Of a DNA stretch of 64,000 nucleotides, positions 58,666 to 64,000 are shown one piece after another. Both the position numbers and the translations under genes were made by a program. Within the stretch, counting starts at the first letter, position 1, and the number at the start of each line of letters is the position of its first letter. The stretch is from Scytalidium lignicola (lineage: Eukaryota > Ascomycota > Leotiomycetes). Under the pieces are notes generated by a model. It saw nothing but the letters and a program-made list of their open reading frames with translations. It made no database searches and was not told the DNA's origin. The DNA is taken from contig NCSJ02000211.1 of the NCBI GenBank assembly GCA_002812745.2, positions 1 through 64,000 of the forward strand. Reading direction: 5' to 3'.

Positions 58666-60594
58666 GAGATCTTTGATCCTTTCAACTGCCTCGACTTGAA
58701 GTCCGCTATTCTGGGGGTCGTGGCGACAAGGGGGGACAAACCGGAGCTGTTGACTCGGTGGGATGGCGATGCTGTGGATCGCGAGGTAGATACACTGGGG
58801 TGTGATAATCGGGGCAGATAAGGAGTTTTTAGTAGGAGTTTTCAAACACACGATATACATAGTGTCAAGCCATTGCTGGACGTAAGGCAGGAGTCAGCGT
58901 GATGGAACTGTTGGAGAGCTTAAGAAAGCATCCTGTAACTGCAAGATCAAGGCTCTGTTCTTGAATAGAGATGGCAAAAGCGTTCTTGATAATAAGATCA
59001 TGCCCTTTGAAGCGCAGCTTATACGTCATATGTAGCTAAAGGCAACCGCTAGTGATAGACGCGAATGCTAAACNTTTTTTCTAAGACCTTTTCATTATTG
59101 CAACTTGTACCTGAGATGAGTCTGCCTTATAGTGCTTGCATAACTCTCCTGCTGAATCTAACCGTGACCTTCAATTGGCCTAATCTCGATGCTACGTGAA
59201 TCTCACAACGGTCATCAGGCTTACTGGTATCTATAAACCCTTCCGTCAAAGTAAATTTGTCACCGAGATGATTTTGCCTTGCTTTGCTCCTATGAAATTC
59301 TCTGCTCCTTAGTCAGACAGAGCTTTGGTAAAGGCCTTCCCCCTATGTGATTTTACACCTGCATGAATCTCACTATGCTTATTAAGTATACTAGTTATCG
59401 TAGCCCTCGATACAACCGTAATGCTGCGTTGGTATTACCTAGTCTTATATGAATAGTATTTTTCCTAGGACAGGCACCAGACATTGTATTCTTATTCTCT
59501 GGCATAGCCCTGCTGGTAAGAGTATTGTACCTCGTCTTGTATGAATGACATTAGCACTTTCTCAGACTTGTGTTGTCGTTTTTCGGATTTTTGGAACTAT
59601 CCGGATTTGTCGGTGGTCGTTACAGAGTAATTTTGTGCATATTTGAGTATGACTTCTCGTGGCAAAGAGGAGTTGAATGAGTGATTAACAGATTGACGCC
59701 ATGAGTTCGTATACGATGAGGTTGAATTTGTGAAGTTGGGGGGGTGCAGTTCTGTCTGATAGGGATCTAGAATTGGCTCCGAAAAGAATCCTTGTCTAGC
59801 TTTTTCCAATTTTAGCTAGCGACAGTTGTAGCCGAGGAGCCAAAACAGGTCATCCATGGCTCACCTTCGACTCACCCAAAACTGCTGGTAAAGCAGCTCC
59901 GCTCACCTTTCCGAACGGGAACGGATTTTCTTCATGTCAGGATTGGTGTGTGATAATGGGCTGTAATTTATCGCGATACACAGCCACCTTTCGGCAAATT
60001 TCTATATGGAAGGGCGGTGAGCAATACCCCTCCTTAGGTCTATCGTCAGCCTGATGCAGTGTGTATAATTAGGTCTGATTGTGAAAGCTAAAAAATTCAT
60101 TTAAAAGTATCAGAACAAGGTAGCAAATAAATTAACTAAAATTGGTATAAATTTCAGGTTAATATTTCTTAAGATATTCTTCCTTGTCGAATTTTAAAAG
60201 TATTTATACTGTTATAAGACAACTTCTAGGATAACAGTTTTGAATACTTAGAGGGTTATCTGGTTGTCATTTAAATGCGAGTATCTACTTTTACAGAAAA
60301 TGGGGTAATTGAGGACGTATCCCTTCGATCACCTACCAAAACAGGCCTAAACTGACCCTACTTATTAGGTTAACTTATTTAGTTATTAGCCAAACAATTA
60401 TAACCCTTTGTTAGAGGATCTTGATTAGGCTGAGTCTGATGTCTCGAACGTGAAGGCTTGCGCATTCTTTTATCCGTTAATATATCATGATAAATAATTA
60501 AAAACCTTCAACCGTGCATATCTCCTTTAAACCTTTTTACTTTTCAATTATTGTAATAGTGCTAATGTTACATTCCTAGGAAACTTCAAATCCC
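58666..60594. other. Long non-coding stretch
   Basis: Nearly 2 kb without a supported gene. An N before a T run occurs at 59074. Between 59100 and 59560 short phrases (for example TGCATGAATCTCAC, TGTATGAATGACAT) recur loosely every 100 bases or so, perhaps an old decayed repeat. The open frame 59597-59809 has no motif. Confidence 0.4.
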
Positions 60595-60888
60595 TTATTG
60601 CAGCTTCGGTTGTCCCTGCACTTGTTGCTGAGGAATCTGCTGTTGAGGAACCTGTTGTTGAGGAACCTGTTGTTGAGGAATCTGCTGAGTAGCCTGTTGC
60701 GGCACCTGCTGTGGTTGCTGTTGTCCACCTCCACCGAGTAGTCCTCCAGCAGTATTTCCAACTCCATCCACAGTCTTTCCTACGGTACCGAGAAGACCAC
60801 CTTGCGCGTTTTGTTCATCACCACCAGTTAAGGTGTTATCGACAGACTTTGTGACGTTTCCTAGAAGGCCTTGTAGTTGATTAGTTTG
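60595..60888 (-). CDS. Small Gly-rich protein with Gln/Pro repeat tail (5' end unsure)
   Basis: The minus-strand frame ends at 60595 and reads NQLQGLLGNVTKSVDNTLTG, then GGLLGTVGKTVDGVGNTAGG and LLGGGGQQQPQQ. It finishes with VPQQ/IPQQQ units (about five) and KLQ. Two copies of a GLLG-x-V-x-K-x-V-D-x pattern indicate an internal duplication. The start codon lies in an upstream exon, perhaps ATGTCCG at about 60987, but no splice join kept phase, so the 5' end is open. A different frame of the same DNA (Asn/Arg-rich, 60576-60767) is an artefact of the repeat. Function unknown; similar small fungal proteins are stress-linked in my recollection only. Confidence 0.55.
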   Translation of the reverse strand, partial: QTNQLQGLLGNVTKSVDNTLTGGDEQNAQGGLLGTVGKTVDGVGNTAGGLLGGGGQQQPQQVPQQATQQIPQQQVPQQQVPQQQIPQQQVQGQPKLQ

Positions 60889-62905
60889 GCATATAATAAT
60901 GTCATAGAAGTTATATTTCTAGATGAACAAATAAAAATGAAGGGGACGAAAGATGTGAGTAAAATATGATTAAGAAACAGGAGCTACGAACCGGACATTG
61001 TGAATGTTTAACTTGTATGAGTGTAGATGTGTGAGGATTTAGATATAGGATTGAAGAGCGTTCAGATATTTCGAACTTCACACTTCGATCTCCTGTATAT
61101 AAAAGAATAAATGAAATTGCACCGTACTAGTTACTACCAGCCATCGGTGAAGTCATAGCTAACGACCCATTGCCGCTGTGACGTCGTCCTTAGCACCGAT
61201 AGTGGAAGCCACGACCACAGCCACGTTTTGGACCCTTTGAGTGACATCGTTAGTACGTGCCGTAGTGCCTAGGGATACCCTTTAAGTGACATCGTCCTTT
61301 GAATCTGCTTGTATATGCACGCGCGGCATGGTATGCGTGGTACGGTATCCTAAGCCTCATAGCGTCATCAAGAGAGCTACCGTGATCGTCATTGTGGCTA
61401 GTGACATATTGAACGAGGCTCTGATGACACCTGTCAATCAACCTTCTACATTCCTAGGTGTCGATCCTGTGGCGTCAGTTCCTCCATCCATAAGCCGTGT
61501 GGTTAGCGCTCTGGTCAGTTGGTTATACGTCCACGCTGGCCGGTAAAAGTTGTATCACAAAACTGCACCAAAATAAATGAGGAGACAAAAATCAGGATTG
61601 CGGTGGCTGGGTTTAAGAACGGAAGTCTAGCCTTGTGTTTCTATCATGCCAGCCAACCGTGATCACTTCCCTTCACACTTCTACTCATAAGTTTGGGACC
61701 CCTCTTGCTGTAACTTAGCTCGGGTGCAAAGTGTATATTATTCTTTCCCCTGGTACAATATCTGTGAGTATTTTCTAAGAGAACAAAGTTAGAAAAACTA
61801 AAGACTGGCCTTCCGTTCCATCGCAGAGTAATAGGGACAGATATCTAGAGGAGCAAGATCTCACGCGCTTGAGACTCTGTCAGTCTCGGCTCGCACCCTG
61901 CAACTAGCTCCATTTATTCTGCGCTAAGCAGGGATATTTCCAAGATTTCGGGTGAGGGCAAACCAGGATCGCGGAGAGGCATGACGTAATCTGGACAGGA
62001 ATGCAGACCTATCCGAGCTCATTCCGTGCTTCACTACTCCGTATGCGTAGAAGGATGAAGATGGTAATGAAGTCTTCTAGAAAGTAAGTACTATATATCA
62101 TTTATGATAAAAAACTGGCAGGCTCGTATTTGAATTTCATCGCCCTGATTGCATAAAATAAAATACAAGCCAACTGTTCCAATACGCGGGGAAATCTAAA
62201 CCCTTTCCATCAATATCATCTTGNAAAAAAAAGGATCTTTTATGTATTTGTTAGTTCAAATCTATCAAGTGGAGGTTTGGACTGATGAATTTCACAATAG
62301 GCTAATTACAACATTGTTTTTCACTTGTGTATAAGAATTAGTAAGTTCTAGTGTATCGATTAAAGAGTTAGAGTATATAAGAGTATTTATCTCTTCATAA
62401 GAATATTTTATATCCAATTTGTTTGTGTTCGTTTCAAGAGTTCTTACTAGTTAAAGTAATCATAACTTAGTCACCAGCGTAAATCCTGAATTATGCAGAC
62501 TAGCAAGAATTATGCGATGATAAGTAGCAATATTATGAATCTCGATCTGGAGGGAGGAATGCGGAGTATAACCAGTTTTCTGACCACTTAAAGGAGGTGT
62601 TTTGATCTATAAACCGCCTCCTATGGTATGGTTCATGCTGACATGGGCCGCATTTTCATGCGCCACAGCACCTGACTATAGCCCTCGGAGAGATTTATGA
62701 AATCGAATAGACAAAAATACGTCATAGGGCTGTGTGTGAGAAGGGTCATGAACTTTAAGATATACAATTGGCGATATAACTTGTACTCTAAAACAATAAG
62801 ATAAATAGCATAGCCGGGGGAAAAAATTTTCTAGCTACATCCCCTCATTTCTATAATCATCTAAACATACTTTGCCTTGAAGTAACCTTTAACAGACCTG
62901 CAAAC
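60889..62905. other. Intergenic, no supported gene
   Basis: About 2 kb. At 61150-61290 the phrase GTGACATCGT recurs, and the complement reads like fragments of a repeat-bearing protein (DDVT, NDVTQRVQNVAVVVAS), too broken to call. An N precedes an A run at 62224. The open frame 61286-61546 is unassigned. Confidence 0.4.
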
Positions 62906-63248
62906 ATGGATCCAACCCAATATCAAAGCAAGCCAAAGTCGTGGTATTCTCAATATGTAGACTCCACGTGGCACTGGGTTGAAGATACGTATTTGAAATA
63001 CTTCGGGGAAAATCGGGCTTCGTACGGCACCAAAGGTAAAACTACTTCTACAGTGCTTTCGATAAAAAGAGTTGTCGCTCACAATATTGGCAGATACGCT
63101 CCACAAAGCAGAAGTTACTGGTGTTAAAGAGGTCGATGGTATTCAGCGAAATGTTAGTGATTCAGTTGCAGACACATTCGCACCGGGACACGCTGGTGGT
63201 GTATTTGGAGATGCTGTTGACAAGAATATTTTGAGGGGGAATGTTTGA
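62906..63248 (+). CDS. Small conserved fungal protein, 94 residues
   Basis: Two exons, 62906-63035 and 63094-63248, with a 58 nt intron, give 94 residues starting MDPTQYQSKPKSWYSQYVD. The middle HWVEDTYLKYFGENRASYGTK followed by DTLHKAEVTGVKEVDGIQ resembles a fungal family of short hydrophilic proteins of unknown role. Members contain W-x-E-x-x-Y-LKYFGENxxSY and a Gly-rich end, seen here as GHAGGVFGDAVDKN. No signal peptide. Pyrimidine/A-rich leader upstream. It lies 2 kb from another small Gly-rich protein gene, on the opposite strand. Intact. Confidence 0.6.
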
Positions 63249-64000
63249 TATGGAGTTACGTTGATTGTTCAGAGTGTTACATTAATGATACATTGATATC
63301 GTAAGCGGAGGAGTTTGGTATATTTCAGAATAATATATCTTTAGGATATAATAATTCATTGATAATATTGATTTTGAGACCCAAAACTTGAAAAGACCTA
63401 TTAAGAACATCACNTTTCGCCGTTTGGGAAAGTATTTGTGAATCTCTCATATCTAAATCAACGCTCTACATAATTGGTGAAAAGGAGAGCGGATATGGAA
63501 TAGGTATGATGTGTGCCTCAATCTCCTCTCCAGTAAAATATAATGAGAAAGAATAGCCGGTTGCCGTATTATCAGTATTTGGAGGTGTGTAGGTATCAAA
63601 TAATGACACATCGGCTAATATTGTTACTCAGATGACGCACGTCAAAGAGAACTCAATCGTGGCTAATTAGTCGATGTGGCACAAGAAGCTATGATGCAAA
63701 GCTAATAATGAATTCTTGGTACCAAATAAAAAGTGCCACAATAGATTCTTGCTTATGGAGGTTAAACCTGTTATATTCCTTGCGCTCCGGGGAATTTGTG
63801 ACGAACGGGTTCCGTGTACAGAACCATTGTTTCCCATTCCCATGTCCATTGGATCGGATTCACATCGCTGGGCCATTCCGGATGGCTAGTTGTGGAGAGA
63901 TCGAAACCAAATTTTTAGAGATTTGCTCATGCTGTGGCTTGGTATGACCGGTGGATTAGATTAATTGCTATCCAATCAAGCCATTGCTCTGGATGATGTG
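63249..64000. other. Window end, no supported gene
   Basis: An N occurs at 63414. Overlapping open frames near 63667-63947 on both strands have no motif. Confidence 0.35.

Noticed and set aside
60576..60767. Asn/Arg/Leu-rich minus-strand frame
   Set aside because: Wrong frame of the Gln/Pro repeat; the Gly-rich frame continues a sensible protein upstream and has a normal stop.
61520..61560. GGCCGGTAAAAGTTGTATCAC as another end of the 15.8 kb MITE
   Set aside because: Similarity covers about 20 bases only and no partner end was found.

Overview
This is a stretch of nuclear chromosome from a filamentous ascomycete (Pezizomycotina; Leotiomycetes is possible, but that is only an impression). 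The evidence is many 50-150 nt GT-AG introns, a Zn2Cys6 regulator, fungal families (AsaB-type oxygenase, GT31-like glycosyltransferase, UNC93-like transporter, fungal-type IAT, cytochrome b5-fused sphingolipid desaturase) and pogo/Tc1 transposons. The pogo copy carries only C-to-T/G-to-A type stop codons, as expected from repeat-induced point mutation (RIP). There is no rRNA, tRNA, CRISPR or prokaryotic operon. Coding genes are widely spaced in AT-rich DNA. Thirteen single N characters occur, twelve touching an A or T run, so some one-base frame problems may be assembly errors.

Layout. 0-17 kb: a Tc1/mariner remnant, then an oxidoreductase-rich stretch: an SDR, an AsaB/GA4-desaturase-like oxygenase, an aldo-keto reductase, a dead glyoxalase/VOC gene, a complete argininosuccinate synthase with a 1.15 kb intron holding a large inverted repeat, a trans-enoyl-reductase-like gene with one in-frame stop, a MITE and a second SDR. 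17-29 kb: a DUF7079-like small protein, decayed genes (methyltransferase and unknowns), a carboxylesterase with a frameshift and a stop, and an aldo-keto reductase with a long novel N-terminal half. 29-38 kb: a type II membrane glycosyltransferase, an FAD monooxygenase, a TA-flanked MITE and a delta-8 sphingolipid-type desaturase. 39-41.5 kb: a pogo-like transposon with 139 bp inverted repeats. 42-58 kb: a GPI-type PEBP protein, a linalool dehydratase/isomerase-like membrane enzyme, a pogo 3' remnant abutting a cytochrome P450 3' fragment, a class V aminotransferase, an UNC93-like transporter divergent from a Zn2Cys6 regulator, and a PuuE/PgdA-type deacetylase divergent from an isopenicillin-N-acyltransferase-like Ntn hydrolase. 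58-64 kb: a DUF3433-like remnant and two small Gly/Gln-rich proteins in mostly empty DNA.

How the genes may work together. The 43.7-57.8 kb block has the composition of a specialised-metabolite cluster without a PKS, NRPS or terpene synthase: a terpenoid-type lyase/isomerase, a PLP enzyme, a small-amide deacetylase, an amide-forming or amide-cleaving Ntn enzyme, a transporter and a regulator, with two divergent promoter pairs. That is inference from gene content. The 0-29 kb part looks like an older, partly pseudogenised set of tailoring enzymes. Intron and exon boundaries were derived by hand from GT-AG signals, reading-frame phase and family motifs.
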